The translations under genes and the position numbers were made by a program. From contig JAKOPT010000058.1 of NCBI GenBank assembly GCA_029778715.1, positions 25,947-89,946 on the forward strand: a DNA stretch of 64,000 bases. Direction: 5' to 3'. Under the pieces are notes generated by a model. That model searched no databases, was not told the DNA's origin, and was given only the letters and a program-made list of their open reading frames with translations. Shown here in pieces: positions 1-7,382 of this stretch. The stretch comes from Actinomycetes bacterium. GTDB lineage: Bacteria > Actinomycetota > Actinomycetes > Actinomycetales > Dermatophilaceae. Every line of letters begins with the position of its first letter. The stretch's first letter is position 1.

Positions 1-74
1 ACGATGTCGAGGAGCAATGCGGCGACCGAGGGTGCCGTGCGGCGGCGTCGCCAAGTGCGACGCATGTTGCTCAT
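1..74 (-). CDS. Possible 5' end of a gene running off the left edge
   Basis: On the minus strand an ATG at position 74 opens a frame without stops to the window edge. It gives a short basic, arginine-rich N-terminus followed by a hydrophobic stretch (AALLLDIV). That would suit the cytoplasmic tail of a membrane protein, for example a polyprenyl glycosyl-1-phosphate transferase heading the glycan locus, but nothing visible proves this. No clear ribosome binding site precedes the ATG. The AT-rich stretch at 75-145 is a plausible promoter region. Only 24 codons are visible, so this is a weak call. Confidence 0.3.
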   Translation of the reverse strand, partial: MSNMRRTWRRRRTAPSVAALLLDI

Positions 75-144
75 AGTCAAATCGTTGATGATCATGGATG
101 CGCTAGTCCACCGGGGGCCGTTTCTTTACCATTTCTTTACAGTA

Positions 145-160
145 TGCCGCCCCGGCGGCA
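145..160. terminator. Hairpin downstream of the glycan operon
   Basis: This is a near-perfect GC palindrome (TGCCGC...GGCGGCA) about 50 bases beyond the stop of the last minus-strand glycan gene. It overlaps one copy of the GTATGCCG motif. There is no strong U-run, but the position and stem suggest it ends the operon. Confidence 0.4.
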
Positions 161-209
161 GGACTAGCCACTTCTTGACGAATCAACTCCCTCATCCTGG
201 TCCCCGGTC

Positions 210-1184
210 TCAGGGGCGTCTCAGCAACTCCCGGTCGTGATCGACCATGCGGGCGACGATCCCCTCGAAATCGACGCTGGGGCGCCAGCCGATGGCGGCC
301 CGGGCCTTGCTCGCGTTCCCGACGAGAACGGCGGGATCGGCGGGCCGGAACAACGCCGGATCGATGGTGACGTGTGCCCGCCACTTGTCGATGCCGACGT
401 GCGCAAAGGCTGCCCGTACAAAGTCCTCGACCGAGTGCGCGCGCCCGGTGGCCACGACGTAGTCAGCGGCCTCGGTATGCCGCGCGGCCCGGATGAGCGC
501 GTCGACGTAGTCGGGTGCCCAGCCCCAGTCGCGGCGAGCGGCCAGGTTGCCCAGGGCGAGATGCCCGGCGCCGGTCTCGGCAATCTGGGCGACTGCGCTG
601 GTGATCTTGCGGGTGACGAACGTCGCAGGTCGACGGGGCGACTCGTGGTTATACAAAATGGCTGACACGGCGAAGAGGCCCTGGCACCGGAACACCTCGA
701 CGGCCTGGTGGGCCATCGCCTTGGCGACCCCGTAGGGGGACAGCGGGCGCAGCGGCGTCATTTCGTCCTGGGGAGCGGTCGAGGGTTGGCCGAACACCTC
801 GGCGCTGCCGGCCTGGACGACGCGAACGGGCCGGCCCACCCGGCGCTGGAGCCGCAGCGCCCGATCGAGCAGCGCGACGGGTGCGACACCGCTCACCTCA
901 GCGGTGAGCACTGGCGCGGCCCATGACTGTGCCACCGAACTCACACCGGCCAGGTTGTAGATCTCGTCGGGTTCGATCTCGTCGATGAGACGTCCGAGCC
1001 GCGCGTGGTCGGTCACGTCCACCTGGTGGTGGTTCAACGCGGCCGAGGGATCCTCGGGGGGTTCTTCCCGGGGAGCCGAGCCCGGGCGCACCAGCGCGTG
1101 CACGGCATACCCGTCGGCGAGCAAGCGCTCGACCAGATAGCTGCCGTCCTGTCCGGCAGCACCGGTGACCAGCGCTACGGGCAC
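210..1184 (-). CDS. GDP-mannose 4,6-dehydratase-like / GDP-4-keto-deoxyhexose reductase-like SDR
   Basis: This is an extended short-chain dehydrogenase of 324 residues. It has the nucleotide-binding glycine motif (TGAAGQDG) at the N-terminus, a serine/glutamate segment (AGSAEVFG) and a YGVAK catalytic pair. It closely resembles its upstream neighbour and shares the NHESPRR segment of GDP-mannose dehydratases. The GTG start at 1184 follows the neighbour's stop by two bases, so the two are co-translated. A diverged second copy beside gmd often acts on the 4-keto product (an RMD-like reductase giving GDP-rhamnose) or is a second dehydratase. Sequence alone does not separate these options. Confidence 0.8.
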   Translation of the reverse strand: MPVALVTGAAGQDGSYLVERLLADGYAVHALVRPGSAPREEPPEDPSAALNHHQVDVTDHARLGRLIDEIEPDEIYNLAGVSSVAQSWAAPVLTAEVSGVAPVALLDRALRLQRRVGRPVRVVQAGSAEVFGQPSTAPQDEMTPLRPLSPYGVAKAMAHQAVEVFRCQGLFAVSAILYNHESPRRPATFVTRKITSAVAQIAETGAGHLALGNLAARRDWGWAPDYVDALIRAARHTEAADYVVATGRAHSVEDFVRAAFAHVGIDKWRAHVTIDPALFRPADPAVLVGNASKARAAIGWRPSVDFEGIVARMVDHDRELLRRP

Positions 1185-1186
1185 GG

Positions 1187-2170
1187 TCAGCCCCGGCGGG
1201 CGTCGAGGGCGGCGAGATCGGAGACGACCATCATGGCGATCAACTCCTCGAAGGTGACGGTGGGCGCCCAGCCGAGGACGTCCCGGGCGCGGCTCGCGTC
1301 CCCGATGAGGAGGTCGACCTCGGCGGGGCGCATGAAGCGCGGGTCTTCGACGATGTGGCGCTCCCAGTCCTCGATGCCGACGTGCCGGAACGCGACGTCG
1401 AGCAGGTCGCGGATCGAGTGGGTGCGACCGGTCGCCAGGACGTAGTCCCCGGCCGTCGGCTGCTGGAGCATCCGCCACATGCCCTCGACGTAGTCCCCGG
1501 CATACCCCCAGTCCCGCTGGGCGTCGAGGTTGCCCATCGGCAGCGGCGCGGTGCGGCCCCGGGCGAACTCGGCGACGGCCATGGTGACTTTGCGGGTGAC
1601 GAACTCCGGGCCCCGGCGTGGCGACTCGTGGTTGAAAAGGATGCCGCTGCTCGCGTGCATGCCGTAGGACTCTCGGTAATTGATCGTCATGTAGTGGCCG
1701 AATACCTTGGCCACGCCGTAGGGCGAGCGGGGCCAGAGCAGGGTCTGCTCGTTCTGGGGGACGGCCTGAACCTTGCCGAACATCTCCGAACTGCTCGCCT
1801 GGTAGAAGCGGACCCGGCCCGGGTCGCCCGCGGAGTGCAGCCGGACGGCCTCGAGCAAGTTGAGCACGCCGTTGCCGGTCACCTCGGTGGTGACGTGGGC
1901 GTTCTGCCACGAGTAGGCGACGAACGAGACGGCGCCGAGGTTGTAGACCTCGTCGGGGGCGCTGGCGTTGAGGGCGCGCAGCAGGCTGGAGAGGTCGGTG
2001 AGGTCCCCGGTGTGGAGGTGGACCTCGGGAACGATGGATTCGACGAGGGCGCGCTTGGGGTTGTTCTGCCCCCGGATGATGCCGTGAACCTCGTACCCCT
2101 TGCCGAGGAGCAACTCGGACAGGTAGAGGCCGTCCTGGCCGGTAATGCCCGTGATGAGGGCGCGCTTCAT
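1187..2170 (-). CDS. gmd: GDP-mannose 4,6-dehydratase
   Basis: Converts GDP-D-mannose to GDP-4-keto-6-deoxy-D-mannose, the precursor of GDP-fucose, GDP-rhamnose and related deoxyhexoses. The 327-residue protein has the Rossmann motif (GITGQDG), the Ser-Ser-Glu catalytic segment (ASSSEMFG), YGVAK and the NHESPRR substrate loop, and its length is normal for the family. It lies just upstream of a paralogue and downstream of murI, with an 81-base gap that could hold a promoter. A GT11-like fucosyltransferase at 17.9 kb is a plausible user of the product, but no separate GDP-fucose synthase is visible. Confidence 0.92.
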   Translation of the reverse strand: MKRALITGITGQDGLYLSELLLGKGYEVHGIIRGQNNPKRALVESIVPEVHLHTGDLTDLSSLLRALNASAPDEVYNLGAVSFVAYSWQNAHVTTEVTGNGVLNLLEAVRLHSAGDPGRVRFYQASSSEMFGKVQAVPQNEQTLLWPRSPYGVAKVFGHYMTINYRESYGMHASSGILFNHESPRRGPEFVTRKVTMAVAEFARGRTAPLPMGNLDAQRDWGYAGDYVEGMWRMLQQPTAGDYVLATGRTHSIRDLLDVAFRHVGIEDWERHIVEDPRFMRPAEVDLLIGDASRARDVLGWAPTVTFEELIAMMVVSDLAALDARRG

Positions 2171-2251
2171 AGGGGTGATCCTTCGGCGTTGGGTTCTCGA
2201 ATTGTCGCAGATGTAGGCCGCGGGGTCGCTCGCCGCCGGCGGTCGCGCGGT

Positions 2252-3067
2252 TCAGCTGCCCACGCGCGGGGCGGAGACGTAGACCTCGCCGAGATGGGCC
2301 CCCACCCCGAGGAACCGGGCCGCCAACCGCCGGAACTCCTCGGGATCGCCCGTCGTGGTGAACCCGTGGCTCGGGGCCGCCAACCCGTCGGGACGCAGCA
2401 GCCCGCCGTCGGCGAGCACCCGGTAGACGTCCTTGGCGGTCTCCTCGGCCGAGGAGACGAGAGTCACCGACTCACCCATCACGTACTGAATGACCCCGGT
2501 GAGCAGCGGGTAGTGGGTGCAGCCGAGGACGAGGGTGTCGACCCCGCGGGAGCGGATCGGGTCGAGGTAGTCGTGGGCGACCCCGACGAGTTCGGCGCCA
2601 CCGGTGACCCCTTGCTCGACGAACTCGACAAACCGCGGGCACGGTGCGCTCACCAGATCGAGGTGGGGTGCGGCGGCGAACGCGTCGGGGTAGGCCCCCG
2701 ACTGGTGGGTGCCGACCGTCGAGATCACGCCCACCTTGCCGTTGCGGGTCGCGGCCACGGCCCGCCGCACGGCCGGGCGGATGACCTCGACGACGGGCAC
2801 GGCATACCGTTCCCGGGCATCGTGGAGAACGGCAGCGCTCGCGGTGTTGCACGCGATGACGAGGATCTTCACGCCGTGATCGACAAGCCGGTCGAGACAC
2901 TCCAGAGCGAAGGCGCGGGTTTGGGCGATCGGGCGCGGGCCGTAGGGCGCCCGGGCGGTGTCGCCGAAGTAGGCGACGGATTCATGGGGGAGTTGGTCGA
3001 GGATCGCCCGGGCGACGGTGAGCCCGCCGTACCCGGAGTCGAAAATCCCGATCGGCGAATCACCCAC
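2252..3067 (-). CDS. murI: Glutamate racemase
   Basis: Interconverts L- and D-glutamate to supply D-Glu for peptidoglycan. About 271 residues with the classical features: an FDSGYGG substrate loop near the N-terminus, the first catalytic cysteine in ACNTASA and the second in LGCTHYPLL. The GTG at 3067 starts the protein exactly at the conserved IGIFDSG region. The gene is embedded among surface-glycan genes, separated by 40 bases from the glycosyltransferase upstream and 81 from gmd, instead of sitting with other housekeeping genes. It may therefore have its own promoter. Confidence 0.95.
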   Translation of the reverse strand: MGDSPIGIFDSGYGGLTVARAILDQLPHESVAYFGDTARAPYGPRPIAQTRAFALECLDRLVDHGVKILVIACNTASAAVLHDARERYAVPVVEVIRPAVRRAVAATRNGKVGVISTVGTHQSGAYPDAFAAAPHLDLVSAPCPRFVEFVEQGVTGGAELVGVAHDYLDPIRSRGVDTLVLGCTHYPLLTGVIQYVMGESVTLVSSAEETAKDVYRVLADGGLLRPDGLAAPSHGFTTTGDPEEFRRLAARFLGVGAHLGEVYVSAPRVGS

Positions 3068-3107
3068 CGATCTAGGGTAAGGGGTGCGGCAACCGCGGTC
3101 GGCCAGG

Positions 3108-4040
3108 TCAGAAGCCGCTGTCGGTCTCGTCGGGATGGTGCCGACCCGCGACCGCTGCGGACTCGACGGTGAACGCGACGAGTTTCTCCGCGGCATACCG
3201 GGGGAGCGGGTCGGCCAGAGCGTCGGCGAGCCGGGCCAGCCGTTCGATGCCGCGCGGACCGAGCCGAGTCCCGGTGGCGGCCACGGTGCGCCCCCACAGT
3301 CCGGTCGGGGGGCCCGCCGCGCCGAGCGGGGCGCTGCCGTGGAGGGTTTCGAAGGTATGCCGTGCCGCTCCCGAGTGATAGGCCCGCCGGGCACGGATCG
3401 CGGTGGTTGTTGCTGCCCCATGGTGGGGCGCCTCGAGAGCGGAGTCGAGGAGGATCGGTATGCCGTCCCGGTGGAGCCGGTAGCCCCAGTCGACGTCCTC
3501 GAAGCCGTAGGCGCGATAGGCCAGATCGTAGGGTCCGATGCGGCGGTAGGTGTCGGCGCGCACGGAGACGTTGGCGCCCCAGAGCCGCCAGCGCTGATCC
3601 GGGGGCATCGCGTAGGCCTGCCGGCGAAACATCGCGTCGCGCGTCGCGCCGTAGACCCGGGCGTAGGGGGTGTCGGGCAGCACGTTGGGGCAGAGCCCGA
3701 TCACACCGACCGGGCCGGCAGCATGCTGGGCCACATGGCGGGCGACGTGCTCGGGTCGGGGTTCGAGGTCGTCGTCGCAGCGAATGAGGATGTCGCCACG
3801 GGCCGTCTCGAATCCGGCGTTGAGCGCGGCCGAGCGCCCCCGGTTGTCCGGGAATTCGACGATGGTGAGGTCGAGGTGGGCGGTCCAGGCGGTCGCGGCG
3901 GCCCGGGAGTTGTCGATGTCACCGTCGAGGACGACGACGACTTCGAGATCGGCATGGGTTTGCTGGGCGAGGGCGCCGAGAAGAACGGGAAGGCGAGTCG
4001 CCCCACCGCGGCTGGGGATGATGAGGGAGGCGGAGGTCAT
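3108..4040 (-). CDS. Family 2 glycosyltransferase
   Basis: A GT-A fold transferase of about 310 residues. The N-terminus (SLIIPSRGG) is the usual GT2 opening. A DDD motif (IRCDDDLEP) near residue 90 would bind the metal and nucleotide sugar, and an EDVDWGYRL segment near residue 195 resembles the acceptor/catalytic ED motif. There is no membrane segment. The ATG at 4040 overlaps the stop of the upstream GT4 gene (ATGA). Donor and acceptor are unknown; its place in the operon points to one linkage in the surface polysaccharide. Confidence 0.85.
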   Translation of the reverse strand: MTSASLIIPSRGGATRLPVLLGALAQQTHADLEVVVVLDGDIDNSRAAATAWTAHLDLTIVEFPDNRGRSAALNAGFETARGDILIRCDDDLEPRPEHVARHVAQHAAGPVGVIGLCPNVLPDTPYARVYGATRDAMFRRQAYAMPPDQRWRLWGANVSVRADTYRRIGPYDLAYRAYGFEDVDWGYRLHRDGIPILLDSALEAPHHGAATTTAIRARRAYHSGAARHTFETLHGSAPLGAAGPPTGLWGRTVAATGTRLGPRGIERLARLADALADPLPRYAAEKLVAFTVESAAVAGRHHPDETDSGF

Positions 4041-5113
4041 CGGCACGATCCTTGTCCGGCGCGGGCGACGCACCCGTGAAGCAACCGCAGGAAGGCCGCC
4101 TCCCCCACGGCTGGGGAGTAGTGAGTGACCCACCGGTCGTAGGCCGCCGCGGCGATGTCCTCACGTTCGCTGGCAGTGGTGCCGAGGAAGGAACGCAAGG
4201 CCGCGACGAGGGAGTCGACGTCGCCGGCCCGGGCCACCCAGGGGTGATCCGGGCCGACCACCTCGGGCAGTGCCCCGGCGTCGGAGACGACGACAGGCAC
4301 CCGGGCCGACATGGCCTCTGCCGCCACCAGTCCGAAGGACTCGGCCACCGTCGAGGGCACCACGAGGACGTCGACGAGGTCGAACAACACCTCGGGGCTG
4401 ATCCACCCCAGTCGCTCGACCGACGGGCCCAGCCGGTCGAGTGCTGCCTCCAGTTGCCGACGCTGCTCGGGGGTGACGAAGCGCGACTCTCCGGCCACGA
4501 GCAGGCGCACCCCCGCCCCCTGGCCGACGAGCGCCTCGATGGCGTCGAGGAGAACGACGATGCCCTTTTCCGGGGCGAGCCTGCCGATGAAACCGAACGT
4601 CGCCCCGGCGGCTGGCGGTTCCGTCGCGCGAGTGCGGCGGACCGGTGCGTGCCAGTTGGGCAGCACGATGGCGCCCCCGGCCCGGCGCTGCAGAGACCGC
4701 GAGGGCACAACCGTGGCGAGGGCCCCGCGCCGACCGAGCACCGCAGCGCTGTGTTGCAGCAGTCCTTGCGGACCCCGGTGCAGGTGAACGACGCGCCCCG
4801 TGTGCCCCGTCGTCGCCACGGTGGGGACCAGCCCGTTGGCCCAGAGCAGACCCCGACGACGGCGGTCCCAACGCCGCAGATCGGCCACGTAGGAACGCCG
4901 GTCCGGCGCCAAGACCACGGTGTCCACGCCGAGCGCCTCGGCCTTGGCCACGACCCCGCCAGGGTGCGCGGGAGCAACGACGGTCACGGCATACCCCGCC
5001 TGCGCCGCGGCGCGCGCCATGGCGAGCAGCATGACCTCACCCCCGCCCACGTCCCCGTTGTTGGCGGCGAACGTCACCGGTATGCCGCCTGGCGCAGCAG
5101 CGCTAGAAGACAC
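4037..5113 (-). CDS. Family 4 glycosyltransferase
   Basis: A GT-B transferase of about 358 residues. The N-terminal domain carries the glycine-rich GDVGGGEV motif. The C-terminal domain has GRLAPEKG and the retaining GT4 signature around ESFGLVAAEAM, where the first Glu contacts the donor. No signal peptide or membrane helix is seen. The GTG at 5113 lies inside the end of the upstream ligase-like gene (11-base overlap) and the stop overlaps the next gene, so it is tightly coupled in the operon. The sugar transferred cannot be told from sequence. Confidence 0.85.
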   Translation of the reverse strand: MSSSAAAPGGIPVTFAANNGDVGGGEVMLLAMARAAAQAGYAVTVVAPAHPGGVVAKAEALGVDTVVLAPDRRSYVADLRRWDRRRRGLLWANGLVPTVATTGHTGRVVHLHRGPQGLLQHSAAVLGRRGALATVVPSRSLQRRAGGAIVLPNWHAPVRRTRATEPPAAGATFGFIGRLAPEKGIVVLLDAIEALVGQGAGVRLLVAGESRFVTPEQRRQLEAALDRLGPSVERLGWISPEVLFDLVDVLVVPSTVAESFGLVAAEAMSARVPVVVSDAGALPEVVGPDHPWVARAGDVDSLVAALRSFLGTTASEREDIAAAAYDRWVTHYSPAVGEAAFLRLLHGCVARAGQGSCR

Positions 5114-6263
5114 GGTCGGTTGATTTCTCACCGATGCCTCGCACCAGTTCACGCGGATTGATGGCATGGCGCATGGCCAGCCCGACGGCCACGGCCCCCG
5201 GTGCCCGGAGGAACGCCTCTCCGAGCCCCGTGGCGCAGATGAGCAGGGCGATGAGCGCGGCCTCGTGCCAAGGGTGATGATCTGCTGGGGGGAGACGAAG
5301 CATCCACATGATGACGAGGGCGAGAAGAACCAGGAGGAGGCCGAGGAGGACCCAGCCGCCGTTGTTGCGGACGGCGAGGTAGGCGTTGTGGAAGTAGAAG
5401 AGGCGCTCTTGGACCTTGACCTGGGCAGTGCCTGGCCCACGACCGATCCACGGATGCATATCAACCAACTGTTGGGCAGCCGCATCAATGCGTTGCCGCA
5501 GGGCGTCGCTGCCGGCGCGCTCGGCGAAGGGCCCCCAACTCTTGAGTCGATCGAGCCAGTCCTGGAACAGGTACGCGGCCAAGGCAACGATGGCGACCGA
5601 CATCGTCGGTGAGGCTCGGCGTCGCACGGCAAACCAGACCGCGCCCACCGACATGGCCATGATCGACGTTCGCGACCAGGTGAGGACAAGGCAGAGGGTG
5701 AGGAGCGCAAGGAGGAGGCGGCGGGGCCAACCGCTGCGTACGCCCACGAGCGCGATGGCGCCCATGACCGAGATGAAGTAGCCCGCCTGGTTGGGGTCGG
5801 GCCAGATGTAGCCGGTGAGGCGTCCGGGATAATTGTTGTCCCCGATGTCGAGGTAGTAACTCGCCAAACCGGCGAGGCAGCCGAGGACGACGCCAACGCC
5901 GACACCGCGAGACAGGCTCAGTCGGTCGAGTCGGCCCGTGGCGATCACGAGGGTGGTCAACGCCCACAGGGAGAAGTACCCGAGTTCCTGGTAGGTGCGC
6001 AGCCCGTTGTAGAGCATGGAGAGCGCCATCCAGCCGCTCATCACCACGAGGATCGTGGGGTACCACCACGGCAGCCGGTCGCCGGCCGGAGGCTTCCGCA
6101 GGGTGGCGAGGGCGAGGCAACCCATGAGGGCGTACATGTTGACGGAGAAGGGCCCGACCACCATCGGGATGGGAAGCAACGCCCCGAGGACGAAGTCGGG
6201 GATCCGTGACCCCTCCAGTTCCTTGGTGCGCAGATGGTCGTAGGCGCTCGCCACGGTCGTCAT
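5103..6263 (-). CDS. O-antigen ligase/polymerase-like polytopic membrane protein
   Basis: About 386 residues with roughly ten hydrophobic segments. It has a large hydrophilic loop in the C-terminal half (about residues 240-300) containing HPWIGRGPGTA and YFHNAYL, which match the H-x-x-G-x-G and HNxYL elements of the Wzy/WaaL-type O-antigen ligase family. These proteins polymerise or transfer lipid-linked oligosaccharides on the outer face of the membrane. It sits between two GT4 genes with ATGA-type overlaps. In a Gram-positive host it would polymerise or attach the surface glycan rather than ligate it to LPS. Confidence 0.8.
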   Translation of the reverse strand: MTTVASAYDHLRTKELEGSRIPDFVLGALLPIPMVVGPFSVNMYALMGCLALATLRKPPAGDRLPWWYPTILVVMSGWMALSMLYNGLRTYQELGYFSLWALTTLVIATGRLDRLSLSRGVGVGVVLGCLAGLASYYLDIGDNNYPGRLTGYIWPDPNQAGYFISVMGAIALVGVRSGWPRRLLLALLTLCLVLTWSRTSIMAMSVGAVWFAVRRRASPTMSVAIVALAAYLFQDWLDRLKSWGPFAERAGSDALRQRIDAAAQQLVDMHPWIGRGPGTAQVKVQERLFYFHNAYLAVRNNGGWVLLGLLLVLLALVIMWMLRLPPADHHPWHEAALIALLICATGLGEAFLRAPGAVAVGLAMRHAINPRELVRGIGEKSTDRVF

Positions 6264-7375
6264 CGAACGGTCACCTCCCGGTAGAGGTCGGCGATACGGG
6301 CGCACATGTCGTCAATTGTGGGCCAGGACACGGGCAGCGTGGGCCGCACGCCCGGGTCGAGCCCCTGTTCGCGCAGCCGCCGCGCCACCGCACTGTGATC
6401 GGTGGCCGGCACGAGGCACTGCGCGGGAAGGAGTTCGGGGTTGCCGCCAACGGCGGTGGCCACCACTCCCAGCCCGTGAGTTTGGGCATCGAGGAGGGAG
6501 TACGAGCAGTTCTCCCACCGCGAGAGCTGCGCCAGGACATCACCGGTCGCGAGCACCTCGTCCGCGGGCACGAAACCGGGCAACCTCACCCGCTCCGCCA
6601 AGCCCAGCCGCGACACGAGACGGGTCATCTCCGAGGCGAGTGGCCCGGTGCCGGCGAGGGTGAGGCGTGCGCTCGGCTCACCGGCCGCGAGGACGGCGAA
6701 GGCGCGAACCAGGTGATCGAGGCCCTTCTCCGGCGCCAATCGGGCGAGGGAGACGATATGCAGGCCGGGGTGACGCGCGCGCGAGTGGGGGACGGGGTCG
6801 ATCCCGTTCGGGATCACCTCGATGCGCACACCGGCCCCGGGATGCCACTTCCGGCGCACCACTTCGGCCGTCGAGGCGGACACGGCGATCAGGGCATCGG
6901 CCCGGCGCAACCGCCCGGCGTGGGCCAGGGCCCGCAGTCGCGAGCGCCACGCGCTGCCGTGGTAGACGAGGTCGTCTCCGGCGATCCCGTGCTCGGTCGT
7001 CACGACCGCGACCGGCATCCCGGGGATTGCGAGGGTCAGACAGAGGTCAGCAAAGGCCAGGTGTGAGTGGACGATCCGGGGCCGGAGGCTCTGCACCACC
7101 CGGCGAATCTCGTGGGCCGCACGGGCGATGCCGCTCCCGGGGTCGACGGCCGCCGTCAGGACCGCTGCTCCGGCCGCAGTGAGGAGATTCGCCAATTCGC
7201 CTGGCGGGCAGAGAAACACCAGCCTCCAGCCGGGTATGCCGTGGCGGGCCACGTCGAGTACGTGCCGGCCGACGCCGGCATACTCACTCACCGGGATGAC
7301 CCAGAGGGCGGTCGGCGCAGACAGCGGGGCGCCCGCTCCATCGGAACGGACGGCATACGACATCGTCATCGGCAC
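6260..7375 (-). CDS. Family 4 glycosyltransferase
   Basis: A GT-B enzyme of 371 residues. Visible landmarks are a VHSHLAFAD segment in the N-terminal domain, VIPNGIDP at the interdomain region and LARLAPEKGLDHLV at the start of the donor-binding domain. The usual E-x7-E at the C-terminus is degenerate here (SLLDAQTHGLGVV), so the terminal glutamate appears replaced. A GTG (7375) and two ATGs (7369, 7363) are possible starts; none has a strong ribosome site. It lies seven bases after the NeuB-fusion gene and overlaps the ligase-like gene. Confidence 0.8.
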   Translation of the reverse strand: MPMTMSYAVRSDGAGAPLSAPTALWVIPVSEYAGVGRHVLDVARHGIPGWRLVFLCPPGELANLLTAAGAAVLTAAVDPGSGIARAAHEIRRVVQSLRPRIVHSHLAFADLCLTLAIPGMPVAVVTTEHGIAGDDLVYHGSAWRSRLRALAHAGRLRRADALIAVSASTAEVVRRKWHPGAGVRIEVIPNGIDPVPHSRARHPGLHIVSLARLAPEKGLDHLVRAFAVLAAGEPSARLTLAGTGPLASEMTRLVSRLGLAERVRLPGFVPADEVLATGDVLAQLSRWENCSYSLLDAQTHGLGVVATAVGGNPELLPAQCLVPATDHSAVARRLREQGLDPGVRPTLPVSWPTIDDMCARIADLYREVTVR

Positions 7376-7382
7376 CCGGGGC

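Noticed and set aside
1355..3172. 600-codon plus-strand frame opposite gmd and murI
   Set aside because: It is the shadow of GC-rich codon bias; both genes beneath it have full catalytic motifs.
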